64,000 nt of DNA. It comes from Casuarina equisetifolia. Taxonomy: Eukaryota; Streptophyta; Magnoliopsida; Fagales; Casuarinaceae. A model generated the notes under the pieces. It made no database searches, was not told the DNA's origin, and worked only from the letters and a program-made list of their open reading frames with translations. The stretch is taken from the NCBI GenBank assembly GCA_028551475.1, contig CM052356.1, forward strand, positions 5,032,001 to 5,096,000, written 5' to 3'. A program made the position numbers and the translations under genes. Of the stretch, positions 29,773-42,244 are shown piece by piece (position 1 is the stretch's first letter; the number at the start of each line of letters is the position of its first letter).

Positions 29773-30000
29773 TTTAATCCTAGACATATTAAGTCTAACA
29801 ATTATTGCAATCACCATCACTAAAGTGGCATTTTGGTCAAAATTGCGATCAATAATGAGCTTAAGGAAACGGTTCTTCAACGACGACCGCTGGCGTTGTT
29901 ATTTTTTATATCTAGAATTTGGCAACTTTAAATTCTACGACCTCAAAGCCGGTAGCTGCACGAATCAGTTAGAAGTCCTATTTAATCCTAGACATATTAA
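29773..30000. repeat. block X copy 2, bracketed by a 20-bp direct repeat
   Basis: TTTAATCCTAGACATATTAA occurs at 29773-29792 and 29981-30000, exactly flanking the second copy of block X (29801-29975). The right repeat runs straight into RPL24 3'-flank sequence, so the RPL24 exons present in the 20 kb copy have been lost here. Confidence 0.75.
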
Positions 30001-30545
30001 TTTTATTAGTTTATTAGTTTAACTTTCGCATAGTATTAATTATTGGCTTACATTCTGGTCTTTTTCTCATAACTTGTCCGGATGATTCATTTGTTTCTTA
30101 TTCATTTTCTTTAGAAGTCCTAATTTAGAAGAAATTGGAAGCATCCTTGGCAGCAACAGACGTGGTATAGTTCCTTAAGTCATTAGGCTTAGGCGTTAAA
30201 AATGTTCTTTTCCCTTCACCATTATACTAAAAAGAGTAATTAGATTATACTAACTAAAATAAATGAAACCACACAATCATAACAAAATTTATTGAAACAA
30301 ATGAGACCAATACAACTCCACTAGGTCGTGGGTCATGGCCTACTATTTTGAAAAAATAGTTTAGGAGGACCGGTTCTACTAACTCTGTTTTTTCTCGCGT
30401 GAGGGGGGGCATTTTTCAAATTTCTTTTTTCAAATCCTTTTGACTTATTCTTGTGAAACGATCTTGGGAGGGGAGTAATACTCTGTACAAGCATGTCTAA
30501 ATGGTAAAGATTGCTTGTCACTAAAGTAACGTACTGTGGGTAAAG
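30001..30545. repeat. second copy of the RPL24 downstream flank
   Basis: ATTGGCTTACATTCTGGTCT matches 15225 downstream of RPL24, and AGTAATTAGATTATACTAAC matches 15415. The match extends through CATGTCTAAATGGTAAAGA (compare 15570), further than in the 20.9-21.5 kb copy. Confidence 0.75.
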
Positions 30546-31099
30546 TTGAAGTCCTGTACTACAAGAATATTTTCAAATACAGTACCACGAAACGTTATGA
30601 TACCTCTCTTTATAATATCATGAACTGAAATTATGAGTTTTATAAGTAATATTATAATGAAGACCTTGCACAAGAATTATAGGCAATGGTAAGATCTTAT
30701 TTACTTAAATCACATATTCAAATAACCATATTACAAATTGTTTAACTTTCTTAATTAAAACTAATCATTAAGAGAATAAGCTAAAATATTGATACTTATA
30801 AAATCATTGTTATTATTAGACAATAAAGGATTACATGATAATAACAAGTCCATAATATTTATTATTGCTCATAATCCATTAACTTTTTGATACACAGTAT
30901 GTAGAAGACCTCTCTCCCTGTGTTTCAACCAACCCCGAAGCTATAACGATCAACAATCGCCGGCTTCTATAATGAGCGGTGAAGATTGATTAGGTTTTGT
31001 ATTTGCTTCCAATCGTTGTTTCAATGTAGAGCTTGTATAGATTTTCTTTTCTTCTTCTGCGGGCACGAGAGCTCACTTCGCCAATCTAGGCACCGGACT
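30546..31099. other. GST copy 2 downstream flank
   Basis: AT-rich non-coding DNA. About 30650-31060 matches 43560-43960 downstream of GST copy 3 almost base for base (AAGACCTTGCACAAGAATTA, AATCGCCGGCTTCT), but has no full counterpart beside GST copy 1. Copies 2 and 3 therefore share a more recent ancestor on this side. Confidence 0.65.
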
Positions 31100-31866
31100 T
31101 TACACGGCAGTCACCCTTTTATGAAATCCAATGACGTGCTCTAGCAATTTGTCTTGAGGCGGCATGCATTCTTTGATAATAGGAACCTCGAGAAACTCTT
31201 TGAACCAAGCATCGAGTAAAGGCATGGTCTCTGGCTCTATCAGGTTTGAGCCAATGATTTCCCCCATCATTGGAACCCAGCATCCAAGCCAGCCGATGGC
31301 AATGTCCGCAAAACCTATTGTTTCACCACCAAAGTGCTTCTCCTTGAGGCCAATTTCCAGAGTCTTCATCATCTCCCGAGCTTCTTTAACAGCTTTCTCT
31401 TGTTCCTCCCCTGTTTTGCTGAACGCAGCCATCGCTGCTGACCTGCACTGAAAGAAGTATATTGATAATTATTTTCTAGTTTGAAACTCTTGTGGTTCTT
31501 TCCATTGAAGTTTTACTATTTTGAATGGAGGTGGTTTGGATGTTTTCTTACCTTCTCGTCAGCAAATTTGGCCCAGAACCGAGCTTTGGCCCTTGCATAT
31601 GGCTCTTGGGGAAGCAGAGGGTTTTGCTTCCATACCTCATCGATATATTCAATAATCACCAGGGACTCTGCCAGGGGTTTACCATCATGCAGAAGGACAG
31701 GAATCTTTTTGTGAACAGGGTTGCACTGCAAGAGCAGGGGACTTTTGTTTGATAGATCCTCTTCTACATACTGGTACTCGATCCCCTTCAGTTTCAACGC
31801 CCACTTGACCCTGAGGAAGTAAGGGCTTACCCAGTTACCCAGCAACTTCACACTGTCTCCTGACAT
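31100..31866 (-). CDS. tau-class glutathione S-transferase, copy 2
   Basis: Two exons on the minus strand, 31866-31552 and 31447-31100, encode 220 residues, the standard tau length. The catalytic serine is at 14 ([10 protein letters not shown]). KKIPV at 53-57 and ES at 67-68 are kept. The tail ends HKRVTAV. Exon 2 opens [10 protein letters not shown] where the other copies read CMPAAIAAFS, a small cluster of changes at the exon border. A second AG three codons in (before GTCAGC) could be an alternative acceptor but would break the frame. The proximal upstream repeat breaks off near 32060, so the CACGTG seen in copies 1 and 3 is missing. This copy may therefore be regulated differently. Role: cytosolic glutathione conjugation, substrate unknown. 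Confidence 0.92.
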
Positions 31867-34000
31867 TCTTCAAACTTTCTACAAAGCACCTTCCCTTGTC
31901 TTCTGGTAATTTACAAAGCGTTTTAGTTGATAACGTAGTCCAATTGACAACCGAGCCACCAATATGGACTTTGCGGAGGCTGTTCTAGATGCTTACGCCT
32001 CCATTACTAAGAGATAAGACTCAGCTACCCTCTAATTAGATGAAGTAGGGACAGCTTTTACTTATCAAATGTTTCATTCCAAAACTGTAAAAGCTGAGTA
32101 TGAGGGTAGCCTCCATTAACTTGAGTAAAAGCTGAGTCTGGCTCAATTCAAATAACATTTAAATAACGCACACAAAATACAATCATATAACAGATAAAGA
32201 TTTTTAAAAAGTAATTTGGCTCAAGTTATCTAGTACTTATTTTATCTTATCTTAACAATCTATTAGAATCATTTTTTGATTAATTATTTAATTGATTATA
32301 AGATAAGATATAATTAATCCAGTTAATCTGAATTATAAATTTTCTTTTCAAGAATTTAAATTTCAAACTAAACTTCTAATAAATATACAATGTATAATTC
32401 AAAATCTTTTATCTAATGTTAAGAAATCAATATAAGGTAATATAGACAAAAGTTCTAAATTTTGTACAAAATTTTACAATAATTACTTATAAATTTTTTT
32501 TATCAATAATAATATATATTAAAAAACAAGATAATTTACTATTAAGTGTAATAGCAAAGTAATCAACATAGAATCAAAGTCACCGAAGAATGAGCAATAT
32601 CATGAGCTCAAAAGTCACTAGCCTTGAAACTTTTCATTAGATTTCCTTTTGTGTGGAAACAATTGGTGAAAACAACTTTACAACCATCTATCACTGCTTT
32701 GCCATCCTCTCTAATGGGAAGATTTCAAAAATTGAGCTTCAAAAATAAGAAATAAACTAGACTTGACGTGCTTTGTGTTGAATTATGCACTCCACCAGTC
32801 ATCCATGACATGTCACAAGAAACCAACACACAAGTCAAACCTTGGAAGAATGAGTATTGCTTGGTGTCCACGCCAAGACAATAGAAGTCACTGTCTAGAA
32901 TCATAGATAGAATAATCAAAAGCCACTGTCTTGAAGAATGGGTAGATTCTATGGATCTAATCTACACCATCCAATTATAATACTAGTAGTCTATAAATAG
33001 GACGGAGAGAAAGCTCTTAATATATTCAGGGCAACTCCTTAGATATGTCGTAGAAATATAATAGGGCATTTAGGCCCTGTAATAATGACTTTTAAAATAT
33101 TATTTGATGTAATTGTCTTTTCTTTATATATGTTTGTAATAGAATTGTTTCTATCATTATTTCTTTAATTTTTTTATTTATGTTTGAACTACTTCTCAAT
33201 ATGCTTTCTAACTGTTACTCTATCATTATCTCTCTTTTATTCTTTATTGTAGATTTGTTATTCTTTGGTGCAGCTTATTTATCAAACCAAAATACTAAAG
33301 GTTACAAACTCTTATTTTCTTCTCTTTACCCTAGCTTTCATTCTTTCTCTTGAAGCACATTTTGTGAAGCTGACTTGTTTTTGCTGCTTTCAGAGAAAAA
33401 CCCTCTGCTAAGAAGGACGACATCGTCTCAATTTGGTTTCTTTTTGAGCTTCAAAAGAAACGCTGCAATGTTGGGCTCTCTACAGAAGGTTGAGAAGTTT
33501 TTACCGGTACACCTCAAATGACTCCTGCTACTTTTCCTTCAACAAATCCTCTTTCTTCTTTTTACCTTTCAATTCTTGTTTTGAAGAGTCGCGAGGAGTG
33601 CTCAACAAGTTTTCACTATTGGACAAAAATCTTGAAGACTTGTGACTTCTCTTCATTTTTTTTATGGCTCTCAAGCTTCCACCTTAACCATACAAGTCCA
33701 GATGTTTTAAACTCTTTCTTCACATGGCAAACTCTTTTCTCAAATGACCACATGTTTCAAATTAGAAAAAACGTGCTGCTAAACATAAAAATAAAAAATA
33801 AAAAACAAACATTTCTACTTATTCTCAAAAGATGTTCTTGTATTTATTGTTTGTTTTCGTATTTCATCTCTATATTTTGATCTCAAAATATTTCTACATA
33901 TTTATACATTTATATCAGGTTCCCTTTCAGTCTATAGCCATTTAGAAGTTAAAATAGTCCAAAGATTCAATTGAACACTTTGCGTTCCCATTCGCGAGAG
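31867..34000. repeat. GST copy 2 upstream: truncated U1, AT-rich block, inserted DNA
   Basis: U1 matches to about 32060. 32150-32940 matches 22850-23640, including TGACG at 32764-32768. About 32940-34740 has no counterpart upstream of GST copy 1 and is inserted or expanded DNA. Within it, an open stretch at 33395-33490 (AKKDDIVSIWFLFELQKKRC) preceded by TTTCAG and followed by GGTTGAG resembles an isolated exon, but I do not recognise it. Confidence 0.6.
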
Positions 34001-34044
34001 AACCGAGGTGATTTGCTGCTATAAGTTTGCCCTAAGAATAGTAG

Positions 34045-34505
34045 CTGAGATAGGATTATCAACCCACTTGTTCAGCCATGTGTTCAGCCATGAAATTGAA
34101 CGATACCCAGAAATTCAACACTGGAATCCGTGGATTTCTGTGGGTTGCTTTAAGGATAGAAGGTAAAATGTAAGGATTGTTGTGGGCTGATGGGTCTGTA
34201 CTGCTGAGATAGGATTATCAACCAGGTGTTCAGCCATGAAATTGGACGATACCCAAAAATTCAACCCTGGAATCCGTGGATGTTTGTGGATTGCTTTAAG
34301 GATAGAAGGTAAAGTGTAAGGATTGTCGTGGGCTGATGGGTCTGAACTTACTGCTGAGATAGGATTATCAACCACGTGTTCAGCCATGAAATTGGACGAT
34401 ACCTAGAAATTAAACACTAGACTCCGTGGATTTATTTCTGTGGTTTGCTTTAAGGATAGAAGCTAAAGTATAAGGATTGCTGTCGGCTGATGGGTCTGAA
34501 CTTAC
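34045..34505. repeat. three tandem leader-repeat units of about 150 bp
   Basis: Units begin at 34045, 34204 and 34354 with CTGAGATAGGATTATCAACC. Each continues TTCAGCCATGAAATTGGACG, AAATTCAACxCTGG, CCGTGGAT and TTTAAGGATAGAAG. One further unit lies at about 45370-45520, and weaker relatives are part of U2. The third unit has CACGTG at 34373-34378. Confidence 0.85.
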
Positions 34506-34739
34506 TGCGAATAAACAAATGTTAACACTTTTTTTTATTTTATCATTTCAATGAAACTACATTAACAAGTAAATGATTGAAATTATGTATACAAGTTTTG
34601 TAGTAGTTAGTAAGTTTAGCTTGCAAATATAAGCCATCAAAAGTTTTTTCAAAAATAGATTTTGTTATATTAAAAATAGCAGAAAACTTTTATATTTAAC
34701 ATATTTGAAGACTTGAAAAAAATATTTTTAATTTAATGT

Positions 34740-35560
34740 AATTTTATGCAATCTTATTATAAGAGAATACTCATAACCAACATGTAATTGTCTTTGGTAT
34801 ATATTAAATTTTACTTAGTTATCAAAAATATAAAAAAAATTATCTACTGATTATCTGTTATGCTCTTTGCCTCTTTGAATGACGAGGCAATTCTGAGGCT
34901 TTCATAAACTAGTAAGGAAATTGGTGGGAGAATCAAGTGCTCAAGTTCAAGTTGTTTCAGGGGCTATCGAGCCACCAATGTGGACTTGTGGAAGCTGTTC
35001 TTGCCCTCTTTTGTCTCTTTCATTAAGAGAAGAATCGGCTGTCCAAGAATCAGCAAAAGTGGGGACAACTTCTACTGTCTGAGCAAGTAAGGGAACAACT
35101 TTCATAGTATGAGAAATTTAGCACTCCATGTGTTCTGACACTTTGATAAGAATAGTGTCCATGAACTCTTATCTCCGGTATAAAGACAACTAGAAGGAAT
35201 TTAACATTGGCTTCCAGCATGTTTTCTTTTAGTCTAAAGCTATGTTGAAATTTAAATAGTTGAAAAATACAATTGAGTTTGTTACGTTCCTGTTATCGAG
35301 GGAAAAACAGAGATGGTTTTGCTGTCAAGTTGCTATATTGATAGAAGCAGAGGTAGGACTATCGACCCAGATGAAATTGGACAATACCTGCAAATTCAAC
35401 ATTGGACTGCATGATTTTCTTTTCAAGGCTAAGGATAGTAGTGGGTTGATCGGTTAGAACTTGCAAAAAATAAGTAAATGTTGAACACCTTTCTAATTTA
35501 TCATTTCATTGGAACTACATTATCAATAGATATGACTAAAATCACTTTTATAAATATAAA
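34740..35560. repeat. GST copy 2 far upstream: leader repeat U2
   Basis: Matches 23650-24840 upstream of GST copy 1 (GAATACTCATAACCAACATG, then GTGGACTTGTGGAAGCTGTTC, and the final AATGTTGAACACCTTTCTAA). No gene is visible. Confidence 0.7.
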
Positions 35561-36259
35561 TTCACAATGGTTGGTAAGTCAGCTTGCTTATGAATGAGGT
35601 TATTGTTACGAAACATTTTATGAAATTTGTGAGTTCAGTCCTACTTTGTACCAACTAAATCTCTTTAAGAGTTCAAATGCCTTTTAGGGCCATAAATTAT
35701 TTTCATTGAAATTATACTAGAAAAGAGTTAAGAATATTTTTCTTTTATTAAAAAATATTTTTTTATGTTAAACTTAACATATAGAGTTAAGCCTATTTAA
35801 GTAACAATATTATTAGATTTTCATCTCACATCAGAAATGGCTAGGCCTTATCTATGGCTAGGGTTTATCATCTTTTACTTGTAAATTTTAGGATGGGCCT
35901 CCTAGCCTTTAACATGGTATTAAAGTATTATTTTGGTGTTTTGGGGCAACAGCCGAAAAGGCCTTTTACATTAATTGGTATCACTTCCTAGTATGGAAGG
36001 GACATGTTGAGATTACGTTTCACACCAAAAGTGTTTAATCTTTATATGTTTAGTGCAAGGGTGTTGAATAGGATTTTTAATAAGTTTAATGGTATTTGTG
36101 TTATCACAATTTAAAGTATAGAACTTTCAAAGAGAATTAAAATCAACAAGTTAAATTTTCATTCAAAGAACTTGAGCATAACAACTACTTGAGGCAATAT
36201 ATATAACTTTTGTAATAAAAATAGCAACACTTTGTTGCTTCTTAGAAAACCATGAAACT
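35561..36259. other. non-coding, AT-rich
   Basis: No exon or recognisable domain. The stretch contains LTR-like phrases (CTCACATCAGAAATGG, AACATGGTATTAAAG) but no paired repeat that would define an element. Confidence 0.4.
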
Positions 36260-36680
36260 AACATATTTTTCTAAGAATTAACAAGTTCCACTGGTATTCT
36301 TACAATTAGCTTTACAACTTGCATAATCTACATCATTATAGGCATGCAAATGAAAAGATAACTCTTTAGGATACCATACACCTAACTTAGGTTTATGCTT
36401 GAGATATCTAAAAATTTTCTTGATAGCATCAAGATGAATTTCTTTAGGGTTAGCTTGGTAAAATGCATAAAGACACACATATGAAAAAGAATATTAGGTT
36501 GAGAACCAATGAGGTACAATAATGAGCTTATCATGCTTTTAGAAGTCTTACTTTCTAAATTAGCATGTATGTGGGTAAAAGTACACATAAAAGTGGCTAT
36601 TTCTTTAACTTTATCAAAATTAAACTTTTTAAGGAGTTTAAATGTAAATTTACTTTAAGAAATAAAAATATCATAGGCTA
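36260..36680 (-). mobile_element. Ty1-copia reverse transcriptase/RNase H fragment
   Basis: The minus strand encodes a run resembling the copia polyprotein end: MISSLLYLIGSQPNILF, then FRYLKHKPKLGVWYPKE, AYNDVDYASCKANCKNTSGT. This is the junction of reverse transcriptase and RNase H. Frameshifts separate the parts. It is a different lineage from the two decayed copies nearby. Confidence 0.8.
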
Positions 36681-37164
36681 TTTGCTAAATCCACAATCCT
36701 AAAAAATAACTAAGTTCATTCATCATGCTCATTTCAAATTCTTTCTTCATAAAATCAATAAATTCAATACACAAAGATGGATTACATGAACTAAACATGC
36801 ATATTCTTGATAAACTAACATTTATATATAGATGTAGGAAGATCCGTTTAGGAAGTAAGAAGCCCTTTTGGAATCTCTTTATCTACAAGAAATTTTATCT
36901 GTGAAAACATGGAGACAAAGGATTGATTTTTGAATAGGAAAAAATGTGGATTTACAGGGTTTTAAATGAATTGGCGTATTAGGAAAAAGCCTTGTTCTTT
37001 GGAAGATCTATTTTTGTTTCGTACTACATAGTTCTACTTTAGAAGAACTTTGTATCATTTTCTCGAAGTTGATCCTTTTCATCATAAATGATCCACTTGC
37101 CCTCTAACCTAGTCCAATAGCGAAATCCCATTTCATTGGGCCTTTTGATATAATCAAATAAATA
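36681..37164. other. non-coding between copia fragments
   Basis: No clear feature. It probably contains more of the minus-strand copia remnant (about 36690-36790) and unassigned DNA. Confidence 0.4.
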
Positions 37165-40100
37165 GGCCTAAGTGTAAGAACTCTTAGTCATCTAGCAACA
37201 AGGTTACAGGTTAAGAAATCATCCTTCAAGAAAGACAATAATAGTTGCTACTTTTATAAAAAAAAGGATTACATGAAGAAACATTGCAACAAATATATGG
37301 CTTGATCATTGAAGCGTAAGCCTAAAGGGATTCATAAATAGTAGAAAGCCAAATAAGGATAAACTATCATTTACAATAAGGAATAATTTCATAATGGACG
37401 TAAAGTTTATATAAGAGTTATTTTGATTTTAGAGTATAGTTATAAAATGATGTTGAAAGACACTTTTTATGTATCGTCTCTTAGACATAATTTAATTTTT
37501 ATTTTTTTTGGACATGAGTGGTTATTCTTTTGAAATAAAGAACCTTACGATTCATTTGTTCTTTAATTCATATCAAATTGGTTCTTACATTATGTTATAT
37601 GAATTATATAGATTATGTTTATCTCCTACAATATCTATGTTTCTTATAATTTTGAGAGAGTTGTTCCTAAATGACCTCTATCTAAAAAGTAATCATACAA
37701 ATTATAGCACAAAATACTAGGCCACATATCTAGTAAAAGAGTATAAAGGTTGATAAAGTCTAACATCCTTCCTTATTTTAAAAGCGATGTAAAGACATGT
37801 ATTGAGTATTATAGAGGCAAAATGACCAAGATTTAAAAAAAAAAAATTATAGTTTATAGTTCCGAATTGTTGGAGCTCATATACACTAATAACAATGGCC
37901 ACTATATAGTAACATTATGTACAAATTCAAATCAAATTGGTTTTTGCACTATGTTATATGACTTATATAGATTATGTTTATCTCCTATGAAGTCTGTGTC
38001 TCTTACAATATTGAGAGGGTTATTTCTAAAAGACCTTTATCTAAAGAGTAATCATACAAATTATAGTATAAAAGACTAGGCCACATATCTAGAGAAAGAA
38101 TGGAAAAGTTGATAAAGTCTAACATATTACCTTTTCTTAAAAGCAATCTAAAAACATGTATTGATTATTGTAGAGGCAAATGACCAAGATTTAAAAATAA
38201 AAAAAATGTAGTTCATTGTTTTGGCTTGTTGGAGGTCATTCACACTAAATTGTGTATAACTTTATATTTCATTATACTTAAAGATTATTTTTTTCATTAT
38301 GGTTATCTGTACTTGATTAAGAAAAAGTTTGAATCCTTTAAGAATTTCAAGGTTTTTAAGACTAAAGTCAAGAAACAATTGAGAAAAAATATCAAAGTTG
38401 TTATATTTAATTAGGGTGGTGAATATTATGGTAAAATGGTGATGTTAAATAGTTTAAAGGTCCATTTGCCCAATACTTGGAAGATTATGGGATAACGGGT
38501 TAATTTGCTATGCTAAGGAGTCTTGAGGATAATTGTGTAACTAAAATACATAATCATATTTTATCAATATGGCAAGGAGTATGGTTAATAAGACCAATCA
38601 ACTTAATTTTCTATAGGAGGAACTTTGAAAATAGCTCTTTATATCCTTAATTAAGTTCCTTTTAATATTGTTCCACTCACTCCTTTTAAGTTAAGGATTG
38701 GACAAGAACTTAACATCAATCATCCTAAAGTTTGAGGATGTCTTATAGAAGTAAAATTATACAATCTAACTCTGAGAAAGTTAGATTCAATGAAAATTTG
38801 TTGTTATTTTGTTTCTTACCCCAATTATTCAAAAGGGCATCAATTTTATTACCTTTCTTAAGGTGCCAAGATTGCACCTAAATAAAAAAACCATATAAGC
38901 TTCATTATTCCCTGGGATTGGCCTTAGGCCTTTCTTCTGCAACTTAGGTGGAAGGTGAAGAAGGCTCCCTTAAAGCCACTAATGAGATGTCATTCTAGAA
39001 GAGCTAGAATTCTAACGTTGTGTCAAGATCTATGGGCCAAGGGATAGTCTTAGGCAAATAGTTTCTATGGGGTGTAGGCCTCCTAAAGGGAATTAAGACA
39101 TGAAAAGGTTTCCTTAAGCCAAAGAAAGATTGGCCTTCACTAAGGCCATTGATATAAGTGTGTATGACCTCTAATAGGCCATAGTTAGCCTACTTTTCTA
39201 AATAGAACTTTTGATGAGAAGGTTTATATGAAGTAACCTAAAGGTTTTGTATTAGATGGTCTAAAGCAACTTGTGTGTAAACTTAAGAAATTTATTTATG
39301 GACTCAAGTAAGATTTTCAGTAATAATACCTAAAATTTGATAGTTTTATAATTTCATATAGTTTTGTAAAAAATAAAGTAGATCATTGTATATATATTAA
39401 GATCAATGAGAGTATACCAATATTTATTGTCTTTTTTACGGATGATACCTTGTTGCGAACAATGATCATGAGTTACTCCATGAGACAAAGTGATTGTTAT
39501 CAAAGCAATTTGATATGAAAGATCTCGGTAAAGTAACTTTTGCCATAGACATTGAGATCCATATGAATTGTTCTTGTTGTTATTAGATCTTTCTCAAAGG
39601 ACATATGTTGTTAAATTTTAGAAAGGTATAACATATAAATTGTAAGCCTAGGAATATTCCAATTTTTAAAGGTGATAGGTTGAGTTTGGAACAATATCCT
39701 AAGACTAATACAAAAAAAGAACTAATCAAGAAAGTGTTGGAAAATAAGGGTTTTGCTTTGACAAAATCCATTTATGAATCATTTTTTGAAAAATGTTTTT
39801 CATATATGCAAAAGAAAATCATAAGAAGTAAAAAGTGTACAAATTACAATATCAATCAATGATATTATAAAATAGTCAGGTTCCTATATTTCTTCATAAA
39901 ACATCTTTATAAAGTGACTTTGAGAAATATCTTATATGGATGATGTTGAAAAATATATTTGAATATATTTAAGAAAAATGATATTTGGCTTTATGCACTT
40001 GCAGGATACTCAAATATCAATATATGAGGAGCTTTTATTGAAACTTGATATTAATTCAAGTGAAGTCATATGTTGGATCAAATCTAAGCTTGTGTGCTTA

Positions 40101-42244
40101 TGTGTTACAGGACTGTTTAAGTAACTTAAGGCTTGATTCATTATGCAAGTTACTCACGACCTGCGTCTGTGTTTAAGTTACTCATCAAGTAACTCACAGC
40201 CCGCATTTGTGTTTAAGTTACTCATTAAGTACCTCATGGCCTACATCTATGTCTTACGGCCTGCACCTATACCTCATGGCCCATTTGGACTAATGGCCAG
40301 CTTGAACTCACGACCCACATCTATGTCTTACGGCCCGCACCTATATCTCATGGCCCACTTACTTGATTAAGTCTTTCACGGCCTACATTAGAGTAAAACA
40401 CACCATTTATTTAAGAGAGTGAATCACTTAAGTGACTCGACCTTAGTGTGCCTTAACCCTTATTCGAAACATGAAGGCTGAGAGAGAGGTGACGAGCTCC
40501 TCAGGTGACCAAATCCTCAATGGGAGGATTTGGAGGAGATGTGTGTTAGAATGGTCATATTTTTTATTCAAAGAAGAGATGTGAAGTTGATTTGATGGTT
40601 GATGATGAGGGAAGAAGGCTATGTGTTCAGGTTTGAGTTAAAAGGCCCTAGATTTATCTTCTATAAGAGGAGAACTTGTTCTTGAAGAAAGAGTTGATGA
40701 TTTACAACTATTTAAATAAAGTGTTCTCTCAACAAAGTTTCAATCTTTGAGCTTACTTGATCATTTACTCAAGCTAGTTCATCTCTTGGTGACTCACAAG
40801 GTTTTGGTGATATTCAATTACTTAGTTTATTCTTTGATTATACCATTGATTGTACCTTGTATGACTTTTTTTTATGTGCTAATTACATTCAAAATACTTA
40901 TTGCACATAAACATTGTGAGAAATCTGAAACCCTAATTTTTTATAATTTGGGAGTCAACGATAGGAGCTTTAATCTTCATTATTCATACTTGAATAGCTC
41001 CTTTGATTAGAAATATCCCATAAATTATTACATTATTTAGGGATTTGCACTTGTACATGATCTTTTGATCATATCTTGTAACTATACTTGAGAATTCCTT
41101 TGAGGAGGAATTGGTTGGATTAGGGAAAACATTTTCTCCAAATCTAGTTTGAGTAAATGAAACTTCAATCGTTTGGATTGAAAGAGAAGAGGGTAGACGT
41201 AGGACTTAAGGATTGAGTGCCGAACCATCATGGTAAATCAGGTGTTCTTCTTCCCTCTATTGACTCAGATCTTACTTGTTGTTTGTTACTAATTACCTTA
41301 TCTTTTACTTGATGTTAGCTTGTTGTCTTACTTGCTGATTAGTTTGTCAACTACTTAATAATAGCTTGCTGTCTTATTGTGAATTAGTGTGTTACTTACT
41401 TAGAATTTTCTTGTTGTATGCTTTCTACATTTGTATAATTTGCATGAACACTCAAAACCATTTTAGAATTTCAAAAAATGGTGACCGAGTCTTCACTTAA
41501 CCAATTCAATCCCCCTTCTTGTAAGCCATAAAGCCCAACAAAAAGTACCTTATGCAAGTACACTTGAAAGTATCATATATACTCAAGTTTACACTAGACC
41601 TAATATTGTTTTTGTAACAGGACTTCTTGGTAGGTATCAATCTAATCTTGGTCATGACTACTGGATTATCGCCAAAAATATTTTAAAATACTTGAAAGAA
41701 ACAAAGGATTATATACTAACCTATAGGCATGTAGATGACCTATAGCTAGTGGGGTATACTGACTCAATTTTGCTAGGTGCAAGGATGACTGGAAATTTAT
41801 ATCAAGCCATATGTTTTTTATGATAGGTGGGGTAGTATCATGGAAAAGTAAAAAATAGACATTAATTACATCTTCAACCATGCAATCAAAGTTTATGACA
41901 TGTTAAGGAGCATTTGTTCATGCAATTTTTCATCTAAGGAAAAAGAATTGGGCTAACAAAGTAAATAACACATAAGGTAGATTTTTATAATATTATATGG
42001 TTGTCATGCTATCATATTAAATTCGTATCTAGTAAAGTTAAAAACTTTTATAACGATGGTGGTCCTTTGTCATTTAAGAGATGCATCTACTGCTATTATT
42101 TGGAGTTTAAGACTTTATAAGATGGATTAATTTTAAAAATTATCTTTAGACCAATATAAAGGCACACACAAATAATTGTCCTCAAAACTCATTATTATTA
42201 TTACTATTATTTTTATTCTCATTAATACAACCCAAATGGAAGAA
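37165..42244 (+). mobile_element. decayed Ty1-copia retrotransposon, copy 2
   Basis: Same family and order as the copy at 24880-29335. A gag zinc-knuckle remnant is near 37240-37290. Two tandem pre-integrase units start at 37569 and 37928 (to about 38265). Integrase and reverse transcriptase remnants follow, interrupted at 39735-41540 by a solo LTR, and RNase H resumes from 41541 (KVPYASTLESIIYT). Homology to copy 1 begins abruptly near CTAAGAACTCTTxGTCATCT. Open frames are all broken. Confidence 0.85.
39735..41540. mobile_element. solo LTR of about 1.8 kb inserted in copia copy 2
   Basis: Starts TGTTGGAAAATAAGG and ends AAGCCCAACA. The TGTTGG/CCAACA termini are inverted, as in LTRs. The host sequence AAGAAAGTACC, intact in copia copy 1 at 28638-28652, is split exactly, with GAAAG on the left (39730-39734) and AAAAG on the right (41541-41545), a 5-bp target duplication with one change. 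Length and ends resemble SIRE/Maximus-type copia LTRs. No internal coding region is present. Short repeats around CTTACGGCCxGCACCTATA occur near 40255 and 40328. Confidence 0.8.

Noticed and set aside
40143-41010. Open frames inside the solo LTR
   Set aside because: They fall within an LTR bounded by TG/CA ends and a target duplication. Frames coincide with short tandem repeats, not a gene.
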